Position numbers and translations under genes: made by a program
Source: Acinetobacter vivianii
GTDB lineage: Bacteria; Pseudomonadota; Gammaproteobacteria; Pseudomonadales; Moraxellaceae
NCBI RefSeq assembly: GCF_014635885.1
Contig: NZ_BMDR01000009.1
Coordinates: 55,100 to 119,099 of the forward strand
Length of the DNA: 64,000 nt
Direction of reading: 5' to 3'
The notes under the pieces: model-generated
What the model saw: the letters and a program-made list of their open reading frames with translations, nothing else
Database searches by the model: none
Told to the model about the DNA's origin: nothing
Shown here: piece by piece, positions 48,500-57,952 of the stretch
How the letters are laid out: the number at the start of each line of letters is the position of its first letter
How positions within the stretch are numbered: position 1 is the first letter of the stretch

Positions 48500-49558
48500 A
48501 TGACCCAGCAGGACTCAGGAAAGAACTCTAAATATAACTATGTCAATCCGAACAGCAAATTCTTTAAGCTGTTTTTGGTCTATGACATTTTTATGGTTTT
48601 TATTATTGTTTTTAACCTGTTCTGCTTAGGCATGAACTTTTTCCTGATGAGCAATATCGGGTCTTGGTTTTTTAATACCATCCAACTCCCGACGGTGCTG
48701 GAGTTTTATCGAACCCATTTACACCCGTGGGTAATTACCACTGAAGCATGGTTTATTATCTTTTTAATTGTAGAACTGGTCATTCGCTGGTTTCTTTCAA
48801 TTGTACAAAAACACCATGCACGTTGGTGGTTCTTCCCTTTCATTCACTGGTATGAAATTCTTGCGGTGATCCCGCATTTCCGTTTTTTACGTTTATTCCG
48901 TGCCGGGATCATCGCTTATCGTTTGTATGAGCTGGGCTACAAAGTCGTACCAGATGGAATCCGGATTAAAGCCGTCTTTTATTATCGCGTAGTCATGGAA
49001 GAATTATCAGATCGTGTAGTCATCACCGTGATTGATGGCATTCGTCATGAGCTGCAAACCAGTTCACAGCACAAAAAAATCATTCATGATCTGGTTGATC
49101 ATCATCGACAACTGTTTACGGTCACCTTGGCTTCCCTGCTACAAGAGTCACTTGCAACAGCGTTACAACAACAGCAACCATTAATTACCCAAAAAGTCGG
49201 CGTTATTGTCAATCAGGCCATTGAAGATACGCCTGAACTGACGCAACTCTTACGCCTGATTCCGATTGTTGGGGGAAGAATCGAGCAACAGATTCAAAGT
49301 ATTGGTCAACGTTTAGGTGAAAATATCAGTGCGGGTTTGATCGAGCCATTTACGGCAGGCTCAACTCAACGACCAAATGAAAATTATCAATATATTGCAG
49401 AGCAAGTCAGCCAGTTGAATATTGATAATCAATATCTGGAAGAACTGGTCGAATCTGTCGTATTTGAAAGCCTTGAAGCGATAAGAAAACAAGTAAAAGT
49501 GAAGCAATGGCAGCAGATTTTGCAAGAATCTGATCAATTGGATAAAAAAGCGGAATGA
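48500..49558 (+). CDS. Membrane protein with voltage-sensor-like N-terminus, unknown function
   Basis: A 352-residue protein. Four hydrophobic helices fill residues 23-155. The fourth, FRFLRLFRAGIIAYRLYEL near 126-144, has arginines every third residue, like an S4 voltage sensor, and WYEILAVIPHFRF before it resembles the S3-S4 linker of ion channels. No pore loop is seen. The C-terminal 200 residues are soluble and helical. AAAGGAATTG precedes the ATG. It follows the acyltransferase by 24 bp; minC starts 116 bp later. Function unknown. Confidence 0.65.
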   Translation: MTQQDSGKNSKYNYVNPNSKFFKLFLVYDIFMVFIIVFNLFCLGMNFFLMSNIGSWFFNTIQLPTVLEFYRTHLHPWVITTEAWFIIFLIVELVIRWFLSIVQKHHARWWFFPFIHWYEILAVIPHFRFLRLFRAGIIAYRLYELGYKVVPDGIRIKAVFYYRVVMEELSDRVVITVIDGIRHELQTSSQHKKIIHDLVDHHRQLFTVTLASLLQESLATALQQQQPLITQKVGVIVNQAIEDTPELTQLLRLIPIVGGRIEQQIQSIGQRLGENISAGLIEPFTAGSTQRPNENYQYIAEQVSQLNIDNQYLEELVESVVFESLEAIRKQVKVKQWQQILQESDQLDKKAE

Positions 49559-49674
49559 TTACAAGAAAAATTACCAATCGAGCTAGAGAATTCGTGTAAT
49601 TTGTTCTAGCATTTGCTTTTATTTACAACTGCTTTAACACAATAGAGCGCTTAAAAAGCCCTGAAGGATAAATT

Positions 49675-50394
49675 ATGGCTGATATACGGATTACGGGCAG
49701 AATGGTGAATTTTAGTCGACTCACGTTCGACACAAATGACCATAATGCAATCCGACAGCAACTTACCAGCACGCTGAATGAAGGTTCTTATATCGGTACA
49801 TTGGTCATTATTGACAGTACTGTTGAGCAAGAACTGATTGCATTAATTCAGCTTTTGATTGATCTAGGTTTACAGCCTATGGCTGTGATTGATGGCATTC
49901 TGGGTGATGAAGCCCGCGCCATTCAATTCCCTGTTCTACCCGTAGATCAGCCATTGCAACGTATCAAGGCATCTAAAGAACAGGTGGTTGATCCAGCTCC
50001 AGCGAAAGCAGCGGATAATTCAGCAATACAAACACCACAAAAAAACACATCGAATGCATATATCACCTCGTATCATGATGAAATTTTGCGTACAGGCCAA
50101 TGTTTGGTGCAAGATCAGGGTGATATCATTTTAAATGCAGGCATGAATAGTGGTTCGGAAGTCATTGCATCTGGAAATATTCACATTTATGGCAATGCTC
50201 GTGGTAGAGTCATTGCAGGTGCAGGTGGACAAACTGCAGCACGTATTTTCTGCCACTCGTTAGAAGCCGAATTAATCTCGATTGCAGGAACCTATTGTGT
50301 TGCAGATGATATTCCAAAAGATATGATCAAAAAGTCTGTACATATTTATTTAAATAACAAGCAAGAACTTGAATTTGAGGCCTTGCAGTTTTAA
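49675..50394 (+). CDS. minC: Septum site-determining protein MinC
   Basis: A 239-residue FtsZ antagonist. The N-terminal domain (1-105) blocks FtsZ polymerisation. A low-complexity linker ([17 protein letters not shown]) leads to the right-handed beta-helix (130-225: [34 protein letters not shown]) that binds MinD. With MinD and MinE it places the septum at mid-cell. First gene of minCDE. Confidence 0.96.
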   Translation: MADIRITGRMVNFSRLTFDTNDHNAIRQQLTSTLNEGSYIGTLVIIDSTVEQELIALIQLLIDLGLQPMAVIDGILGDEARAIQFPVLPVDQPLQRIKASKEQVVDPAPAKAADNSAIQTPQKNTSNAYITSYHDEILRTGQCLVQDQGDIILNAGMNSGSEVIASGNIHIYGNARGRVIAGAGGQTAARIFCHSLEAELISIAGTYCVADDIPKDMIKKSVHIYLNNKQELEFEALQF

Positions 50395-50459
50395 TTTATC
50401 TCATTAAACACCAAAAAAGCCCTTTTAGGGGCGTATGACCATAAATAGGAGTGGATTCG

Positions 50460-51272
50460 GTGGCCAAAATTGTTGTCGTAACGTCAGGCAAAGGTGGTGT
50501 AGGTAAAACTACAACAAGCGCATCTTTTGCAACAGGTTTAGCCCTACGTGGTCATAAAACTGTTGTGATCGATTTCGATGTGGGTTTACGTAATCTTGAT
50601 TTGATCATGGGCTGCGAACGCCGTGTAGTTTATGACTTTGTCAATGTCATCAATAATGAAGCTCGCTTACAACAAGCACTCATCCGTGATAAAGATATTG
50701 AAAACTTATATATTCTCCCTGCGTCACAAACCCGCGATAAAGATGCGTTGAGTGATGAAGGTGTTGCACGTGTGATCGACGAACTTTCTCAAGAATTCGA
50801 CTACATCATCTGTGATTCACCTGCTGGTATCGAGCGTGGTGCGATTTTAGCAATGTATCATGCAGATGAAGCGATCATTGTGACGAATCCTGAAATCTCA
50901 TCAGTACGTGACTCTGACCGTATTATTGGTATGCTTGATAGCAAGACCAAAAAAGTTGAACAAAACGAAGGTCGCATCCGTAAGCATTTATGTATCACCC
51001 GTTTCAATCCGGAACGTGCTGATAAACAGGAAATGTTAACGATCGACGATATTTCTAAAGATATTTTACGTGTGCCGACTCTGGGTGTAATTCCTGAGTG
51101 CCCAAGCGTACTTCAAGCATCAAACGAAGGTAAACCAGTGATTCTGTATTCAGAAGAAAAAGCTGGACAAGCGTATGATGACTTAGTGGCTCGCTTCCTT
51201 GGCGAAGACCGTCCTTATCGACACATTGCAGTACAGCCAAAAGGTTGGTTAGCTAGACTATTTGGAGCGTAA
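50460..51272 (+). CDS. minD: Septum site-determining ATPase MinD
   Basis: A 270-residue deviant-Walker ATPase of the ParA/MinD group. SGKGGVGKTTT (9-19) carries the signature K11 and K16. FDVGLRNLD and ICDSPAGIE follow. The C-terminal KGWLARLFGA is the amphipathic membrane-targeting helix. I start at GTG 50460 because AGGAG lies eight bases upstream and MAKIVVVTSGKG is the family N-terminus; a GTG at 50451 overlaps that site. minE follows after 2 bp. Confidence 0.97.
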   Translation: MAKIVVVTSGKGGVGKTTTSASFATGLALRGHKTVVIDFDVGLRNLDLIMGCERRVVYDFVNVINNEARLQQALIRDKDIENLYILPASQTRDKDALSDEGVARVIDELSQEFDYIICDSPAGIERGAILAMYHADEAIIVTNPEISSVRDSDRIIGMLDSKTKKVEQNEGRIRKHLCITRFNPERADKQEMLTIDDISKDILRVPTLGVIPECPSVLQASNEGKPVILYSEEKAGQAYDDLVARFLGEDRPYRHIAVQPKGWLARLFGA

Positions 51273-51274
51273 TT

Positions 51275-51547
51275 ATGGCAGGATTCTGGAGTAAACTTTT
51301 TAGCAGTGATGAAAAACCATCAAGTGCACAAACTGCCAAAGATCGTTTAAAAGTTATTGTTGCCTCTGAACAAGGCTTGGGCCGTCGCTTAGGCCAAGAC
51401 AAAATCGACCAAATGAAAAAAGAAATCATGCAGGTCGTGAGTCGTTATGTTCGTGGGGTAGATGAACAGCATATTCAAATGCAGGTTCGCTCAGAAGCAA
51501 ACATTGAAATGCTAGAAATGAATATCAATTTACCTGAAGATCGTTAG
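51275..51547 (+). CDS. minE: Cell division topological specificity factor MinE
   Basis: A 90-residue protein that stimulates MinD ATPase and drives pole-to-pole oscillation. The N-terminal membrane-targeting FWSKLFSS, the contact helix AKDRLKVIVASEQGLGRR and the C-terminal topological domain (LEMNINLP) are present. Last gene of minCDE; a long palindromic repeat follows. Confidence 0.97.
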   Translation: MAGFWSKLFSSDEKPSSAQTAKDRLKVIVASEQGLGRRLGQDKIDQMKKEIMQVVSRYVRGVDEQHIQMQVRSEANIEMLEMNINLPEDR

Positions 51548-51580
51548 AAGTTTTTTCATTAGCGATTTTTCGTAAATAAG

Positions 51581-51702
51581 GGCAAAATACGTCGTAGAAT
51601 TTGAAAAGTATGACTTTTCTTTTCCCTCCCCACTTGAAGCCTAGCTTCTAGTGTTGCGGTAGGGAAAAGCGATGCTTTTCTCATCCTGCCTCATATTTTG
51701 CC
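51581..51702. repeat. Long imperfect palindrome downstream of minE (REP/MITE-like)
   Basis: A 122-bp imperfect palindrome. The outer arms are GGCAAAATA (51581-51589) and TATTTTGCC (51694-51702). The inner arms 51603-51640 and 51644-51680 pair through GAAAAG-AT--CTTTTC, TTTTCCCT/AGGGAAAA and GAAGC/GCTTC with a three-base centre. It could terminate minCDE, but its length and layered arms look like a dispersed mobile or REP-type repeat. Confidence 0.6.
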
Positions 51703-51733
51703 TTTATTATTTTATAAGACTGAGGAGATTGTC

Positions 51734-52021
51734 ATGGCATTATCACAGCCAGCAACTTTCAATGAAGAATGGTCAGATGAGCGTGTGTTTGCCTACCTTA
51801 ACCAGCTTCCTCCAGCTGGCGTAAATGCCGACTTTCATGTGCTCTATCATGCCTTCAAACATATGCGCCCAAATGACTATGAGCGCTTGATTACCAAGTT
51901 TTTGGCAGATGGTCGTGACTTGAATGCAACCAATCCTGAAGGCCAACGCATTCATGATGTGATTGCACAATTTCCTCGCCAGAAAGAGGGTTTTCTGGAA
52001 GTTTTAGCGAAATTTGCTTAA
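51734..52021 (+). CDS. PA4642-like small cytoplasmic protein
   Basis: A 95-residue protein from ATG 51734 with TGAGGAG upstream. WSDERVFAYLNQLPPAGVNADFHVLYHAFKHMRP and FLADGRDLNATNPEG match the uncharacterised PA4642 family of gamma-proteobacteria. No known function. It is separated from minE by the palindromic repeat, so probably has its own promoter. Confidence 0.8.
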   Translation: MALSQPATFNEEWSDERVFAYLNQLPPAGVNADFHVLYHAFKHMRPNDYERLITKFLADGRDLNATNPEGQRIHDVIAQFPRQKEGFLEVLAKFA

Positions 52022-52179
52022 TCAATTCTAGAATAAAGGCCACATAATTTATCAATATGAACAAATTGACGCGTAAATTATGTGGTTTTAATTAAAATAA
52101 TGATATTTTTGACATGCTCTGATTAATAACTCCAACTCATAATTTTTATATTTTTAACCTCTCTATTTTAAGAAAGACA

Positions 52180-52719
52180 ATGACTGACCAAAACACAAGC
52201 GTATTTGAAAATGCTCCTGTAAATCATCATCTAGCCGATTTAACCATCATTAGCCTGAAGAAATTTATCTTTTTATCGGTTATCTCTTTAGGATTATATG
52301 AACTGTGGTGGATCTTTAAAGCATGGCGTTTTCTGGCACTAAAAGATAATTTAAATATCATGCCTGCTGCCCGAGCTATTTTTTCTATTTTCTTCTTATA
52401 TTCACTCTTCAAGAGAATCAGGGAATATGCCAAAGAAAAAGGCTATGCTCAAGATTTCTCTTCAGGCTGGATGTATGTCGGCTATCTCGTTTTCGCTCTC
52501 TTGCTGGCTCGCTTACCTGACCCTTATTGGTTAATTTCTTCGCTCAGTTTTATTTTCCTTGTCCCCGCATTTTTAGCACTCAATGATGCAAAAAGACAGT
52601 CGCATGAATTCAATGTGGTAATACAGGAAAAATTTAATACTGCTCAAATTATTGTCATTATTATTGGCTCTATCTTCTGGATACTCTTATTGATGGGGTT
52701 GTTTCTTAATATTGAATAA
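52180..52719 (+). CDS. Small membrane protein (DUF4234-like)
   Basis: A 179-residue protein. KKFIFLSVISLGLYELWWIFKAWRFL near 28-53 is the DUF4234 hallmark (helix followed by YxLWW and basic residues). Three to four further helices follow, ending in IIVIIIGSIFWILLLMGLFL. Function unknown. ATG 52180 is preceded by TAAGAAAGAC, a weak site. Monocistronic. Confidence 0.65.
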   Translation: MTDQNTSVFENAPVNHHLADLTIISLKKFIFLSVISLGLYELWWIFKAWRFLALKDNLNIMPAARAIFSIFFLYSLFKRIREYAKEKGYAQDFSSGWMYVGYLVFALLLARLPDPYWLISSLSFIFLVPAFLALNDAKRQSHEFNVVIQEKFNTAQIIVIIIGSIFWILLLMGLFLNIE

Positions 52720-52746
52720 TGAAAGCATGACGAATAATCCATTTAT

Positions 52747-52775
52747 AAAAAAGCCTGCATGATGCAGGCTTTTTG
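52747..52775. terminator. Bidirectional rho-independent terminator
   Basis: AAAAAAGCCTGCATGATGCAGGCTTTTT, a continuous palindrome, between the DUF4234-like gene and the convergent LysE gene. Confidence 0.92.
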
Positions 52776-52784
52776 ATTTCTTGA

Positions 52785-53402
52785 TTAACGACTTCCAATC
52801 AGATAAACACCCAATAAGGTAAATATCCCACCAGACACGCCATCAATCCATTTTGCAAAATTTTGGTATGCATTGCGGAATGTCGGTAGAGAAAATACAA
52901 AAGCGACCAAGACAAACCATAGAATTGTCTCAATCGAAACAATAATAAAAAGTAGAGAATGGTGCTGATCAAATAAAGGATTTGCCAAAAACAGTGAGAA
53001 GACACTACCGAAGTAGATAATCGCTTTAGGATTGGAAAGGTTGGTCAACAAGCCTTTCATAAAGAATAAATAAGGTGACTGAGGTAAGCTAATTGGATTT
53101 ATGGTTTGATTATTTTTAGAGAAGGCAGAGCGAAGCATTTGAAAGCCAAGCCAACACAAGTATAAGCCACCCGCAATAAGCAGTCCTTGTTTAAGCCACG
53201 CCATTTTTTCAAAAATAATATTGAGTCCCATCAAAGCAAGAAGTGACCACAGCATTGCCCCTAAACAAATGCCCAGTACCACCAGAAGCGCTTCTTTACG
53301 AGAGCGGCTAATAGCCGTTTGTGAAACCAGAAAAAAGTCTGGTCCCGGTGTAATCAATGCACAGAAATGAATAAAAATTAGCGTACTTAATGCAACTAAC
53401 AC
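52785..53402 (-). CDS. LysE/RhtB family amino-acid exporter
   Basis: A 205-residue membrane protein with six hydrophobic helices. TPGPDFFLVSQTAISRSRKEA (about 18-38) is the LysE/RhtB signature, and LTNLSNPKAIIYFGSVF the second conserved block. These proteins export amino acids or homoserine/threonine. The start is a GTG at 53402 with GAGGTGA upstream. Monocistronic; substrate unknown. Confidence 0.9.
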   Translation of the reverse strand: MLVALSTLIFIHFCALITPGPDFFLVSQTAISRSRKEALLVVLGICLGAMLWSLLALMGLNIIFEKMAWLKQGLLIAGGLYLCWLGFQMLRSAFSKNNQTINPISLPQSPYLFFMKGLLTNLSNPKAIIYFGSVFSLFLANPLFDQHHSLLFIIVSIETILWFVLVAFVFSLPTFRNAYQNFAKWIDGVSGGIFTLLGVYLIGSR

Positions 53403-53487
53403 GACTCACCTCAACGTTGAGATTTTAAAGGGCAAGCTTAAATAAAAAATGTGATTTTTACCACATAAAAATTCGAAAATCTAAAGC

Positions 53488-53516
53488 AAAAAAGCCTCTA
53501 TAAAGAGGCTTTTTTT
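53488..53516. terminator. Rho-independent terminator of ftsK
   Basis: AAAAAAGCCTC-TATAAA-GAGGCTTTTTTT between the ftsK stop and the lysE start. On the minus strand it ends ftsK. Confidence 0.9.
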
Positions 53517-53530
53517 AATTATAATTTTCG

Positions 53531-56500
53531 TTAAACGAGAATGTCTCGCTTACCATTGGCACCCATTGAGCTTACGATTCCATTCTCTTCCATCTGGTCA
53601 ATGATCCGTGCTGCGCGGTTGTAACCTAAGCTAAATTTACGCTGCAATGAAGAGGTTGATGCTTTACGTGTTTCTAAAACGAAAGAGACACATTGATCAT
53701 AAAGCGCATCTCGGCTCGGATCACCATCACCATCTTCGAAACCACGCGATGAAGGCTCTTCATCAAATGGCGTGAGAATCTCATCCACGTAATCTGGCTC
53801 ACCACGTTCGCGCCACGCGTCACAAATACGGTTTACTTCATCATCGCTAATGAAGGCCCCATGTACACGCTCAGGCTCAATTTTACCAGGGCCGAGGAAC
53901 AACATATCACCATGACCGAGCAAGTCTTCTGCCCCACCCGCATCCAGAATAGTACGCGAGTCAATCTTACTGTTCACACGTAATGCAACACGCGTTGGAA
54001 TATTCGCCTTGATCAGACCCGTAATAACATCCACAGAAGGACGTTGTGTCGCAAGTAAAAGGTGAATACCTGCGGCACGAGATTTCTGCGCCAGACGGGT
54101 AATCATTTCTTCAGCCTTTTTACCGACCTGCATAATCATGTCGGCAAACTCATCGGCCACGATCACAATTGAAGGTAACGGCGTTAAACGCGGCGCACGT
54201 TCACCCACAACTGAATCACTGGCTTTCCACGTTGGATCGATCAGGTCTTCACCGTTGGCAATCGCCTCTTCAACTTTACGGTTATAGTCACTGAGCTTAC
54301 GGATTTTCAGGAATGACATCAGTTTATAACGGCGTTCCATCTCATTTACACACCAGTTTAATGCGCTAACTGCATCTTTCATGTCGGTTACAACAGGTGT
54401 GAGTAGATGAGGAATATCATTATAGTTGGCTAATTCAAGCTGTTTTGGATCGATCAGAATCAAGCGAAGCTGATCTGGTGTATATTTCAGCAACATCGAC
54501 AAAATCATCGAGTTCACTGCAACCGACTTACCAGAACCTGTCGTTCCCGCAACCAACATATGCGGTGCTTTACCAAGGTCAGTAATGACAGGATTGCCTG
54601 AAATGTCTTTACCCATCGCCATAGAGAGCAAACCAGCAGGATCTTCAAAAGCTGGCGTTTTTAATAGCTCAATCAACCGCACCATTTCACGGCTGCTATT
54701 CGGTACTTCAATTCCGATATACGGTTTTCCTGCAATCACTTCAACCACACGAACAGATGCCATCGACATTGAACGTGCCAAATCGCGTGAAATATTGGTC
54801 ACTTTAGAGGCTTTTACACCCGGCGCAAGATCCAGTTCAAAACGGGTAACGACTGGGCCAGGTTGAGCTTCAACCACTTGCGCTTTGACATTAAACTCTT
54901 GCAGTTTGATTTCTAGCAATTCAGAAAGACGTGCCAATTGTTCGGCAGTGAAGTTCACCTTTTTGTTTGGATCAACTTCATCCAGCAATTCCAGACCTGG
55001 TAAGGTTGGCAAATCAAGACGTTTTTTCGCCACTTGCATCGCACGCGATATCGGACGACCAAATGCATCTGTTAATGGTGCATCTAAATCAAAATCTTCT
55101 TCAAGATCCAAATCGGTTTCAGGCTCTGCTTTACCCGCAGTTTCTTGCCATGCTTCGATAAAGGCTTCTTTAGACAATGCTTCTTTCGGTGCATTTGATA
55201 CTTCAATCGGGGCTTTTACAAAAGCAGACGATTGCGCATAACTTGTGGTACGCGGAGCGGTTTGTTCACGCTCCTCTTCAACCAAAAGATCGTTAAACTC
55301 ATCAATCTCTTCAGCAACAAAATTATGTTTGTCTTCTTGAAGTGGATTTTGCACAGCAGCGCTGTGATTTTGAGTCGTATTCACCTGATTAGACTCACTA
55401 ATCAAAGCTTCAATATCTGCTTCAAACTCGTTTTCCTGCTCAACAGGTGTGTGTGTCATTGCTGGCACAGCCTGAATGATCGGTGTATGCGCATCTGTTG
55501 CTGTTTTACTGTTTGGTACCGCAGCCAATAACTCATCAAAAATCTGGTCATCATTCCAGTCCAGACTGCTAGGATTGCCTTTTTGCATGACTGCATCAGC
55601 ATGTGCTGCAGGTTCAAGTTGAGGCGCTACATGGGCTGACTCATCAGCAGCACGCAGTAATGCATCAATTTCCTGTTTATGGCTGGCATCATCACGTTGT
55701 AATGCACGCCATACTTCACCTGTTTTCACTAAACGCTGGCTTTCAGTTTCAAATTGATGCGCACGCTGTAAGGTTTGCTCAAAGTCATCATCAGGTGCCG
55801 TTGTTTGTTGTGGTTCAGCGCTTTGTTGCTGTTCTTTCGCAACCACATCGGCAAATAATTTTTCTGCCATGAGTTGATGATGTGAATCATCAATTTTAAT
55901 TAGCTTCGCTTGAACCTGATTGGTCTTGGTCTCATTTTTATCATCCGAGCTTTCAGTCGCAGCTTGGGCTTTACTTGTGACAGCTGGAGTTTCAGCGGGC
56001 GTCAACTGCTCAGTTAAATCATATGCAGATTCATTTTGTGGTACGTTTTTATAGAATAGATCTTGAAGATACGCTGGGGTATTTTTCAATGTTACCCAAG
56101 TCTTGTTCCACTGAATGCCAAAAGCCAAAGTCAGCAACAAAATACTGAATGCGAGTAAAAACAAGGTCGCGCCATAAATCGTCAGCAACTGGGATAAGCT
56201 CGCACCCAGCTCATAACCAATGATACCGCCAGCTGCATTGTCCAAAGTATCTGCGGGCATGTTCCAGTGCAAATACAACAAGCTTGAAATCGAAAGAATT
56301 AAGAAAAACTGGGCAGCATAACGAAATGGGCGATTCAGAAAGCTTCTTGGCCACCAGACCTGAATGGCTTCTATAAACAGGAACAAAGGAATAAGCAAAC
56401 TCGCCCACCCCAGAAATCCAAAGAGTAAATCTGCGATCCAAGCACCTGCCACACCGCTTGCATTCGAAACCTGTTGGGTATCGCTGGAAATGTGCATCCA

Positions 56501-56614
56501 CCCAGGATCAAACGGTGTATAAGTTACTGTGGCAAGAAATAAATAAATGCCAAAGGAAATCAAAAATAATGTCATTAAAAAGCGTTGTGCATAAACACTT
56601 GACACCGCAGTCAT
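53531..56614 (-). CDS. ftsK: DNA translocase FtsK
   Basis: A 1027-residue divisome protein that pumps DNA to clear the septum and activates dif recombination. Four to five N-terminal helices (residues 13-170) anchor it. A Q/E/T-rich linker (about 200-560) follows. The motor has Walker A GTTGSGKS near 690 and Walker B ADEFADMI near 815. The C-terminal gamma winged helix (ALYDQCVSFVLETRKASTSSLQRKF) reads KOPS. Divergent from trxB, as in Pseudomonas-type genomes. Confidence 0.96.
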   Translation of the reverse strand: MTAVSSVYAQRFLMTLFLISFGIYLFLATVTYTPFDPGWMHISSDTQQVSNASGVAGAWIADLLFGFLGWASLLIPLFLFIEAIQVWWPRSFLNRPFRYAAQFFLILSISSLLYLHWNMPADTLDNAAGGIIGYELGASLSQLLTIYGATLFLLAFSILLLTLAFGIQWNKTWVTLKNTPAYLQDLFYKNVPQNESAYDLTEQLTPAETPAVTSKAQAATESSDDKNETKTNQVQAKLIKIDDSHHQLMAEKLFADVVAKEQQQSAEPQQTTAPDDDFEQTLQRAHQFETESQRLVKTGEVWRALQRDDASHKQEIDALLRAADESAHVAPQLEPAAHADAVMQKGNPSSLDWNDDQIFDELLAAVPNSKTATDAHTPIIQAVPAMTHTPVEQENEFEADIEALISESNQVNTTQNHSAAVQNPLQEDKHNFVAEEIDEFNDLLVEEEREQTAPRTTSYAQSSAFVKAPIEVSNAPKEALSKEAFIEAWQETAGKAEPETDLDLEEDFDLDAPLTDAFGRPISRAMQVAKKRLDLPTLPGLELLDEVDPNKKVNFTAEQLARLSELLEIKLQEFNVKAQVVEAQPGPVVTRFELDLAPGVKASKVTNISRDLARSMSMASVRVVEVIAGKPYIGIEVPNSSREMVRLIELLKTPAFEDPAGLLSMAMGKDISGNPVITDLGKAPHMLVAGTTGSGKSVAVNSMILSMLLKYTPDQLRLILIDPKQLELANYNDIPHLLTPVVTDMKDAVSALNWCVNEMERRYKLMSFLKIRKLSDYNRKVEEAIANGEDLIDPTWKASDSVVGERAPRLTPLPSIVIVADEFADMIMQVGKKAEEMITRLAQKSRAAGIHLLLATQRPSVDVITGLIKANIPTRVALRVNSKIDSRTILDAGGAEDLLGHGDMLFLGPGKIEPERVHGAFISDDEVNRICDAWRERGEPDYVDEILTPFDEEPSSRGFEDGDGDPSRDALYDQCVSFVLETRKASTSSLQRKFSLGYNRAARIIDQMEENGIVSSMGANGKRDILV

Positions 56615-56851
56615 ATACAGTCCTGTAACCCAATTCGTTATTTGTTGGTATCTTTTAAGGTCTAACTTACCTTAATCAATAAGTTTTATATTATGCACTC
56701 GTTCTTACAAAAAAGATGCACGATTGTTTACTGTTGTTGTTAACATTCTGCACTGATATAGCTCAATTCGATTGAGTTAATCAATATTATCCGGATCGAT
56801 TTACCCCACTCCCCTCTCGATTCACGTATAATTTTAGCAGTTTCAATATAA

Positions 56852-57817
<966 letters not shown>

Positions 57818-57831
57818 TCGGGCCACAATTT

Positions 57832-57860
57832 AAAAACCACCAGACATTGGTGGTTTTTTT
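57832..57860 (+). terminator. Rho-independent terminator of trxB
   Basis: AAAAACCACC-AGACATT-GGTGGTTTTTTT, stem followed by a clear T-run, 15 bp past the trxB stop. Confidence 0.93.
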
Positions 57861-57952
57861 ATGCCAGCATCCCTACAATCAAAAATGATGACTTTTTAGA
57901 CAAAGCTGCTTTTTTTAATAGATAGAAATACATTGATGAATAGGATAGATAA

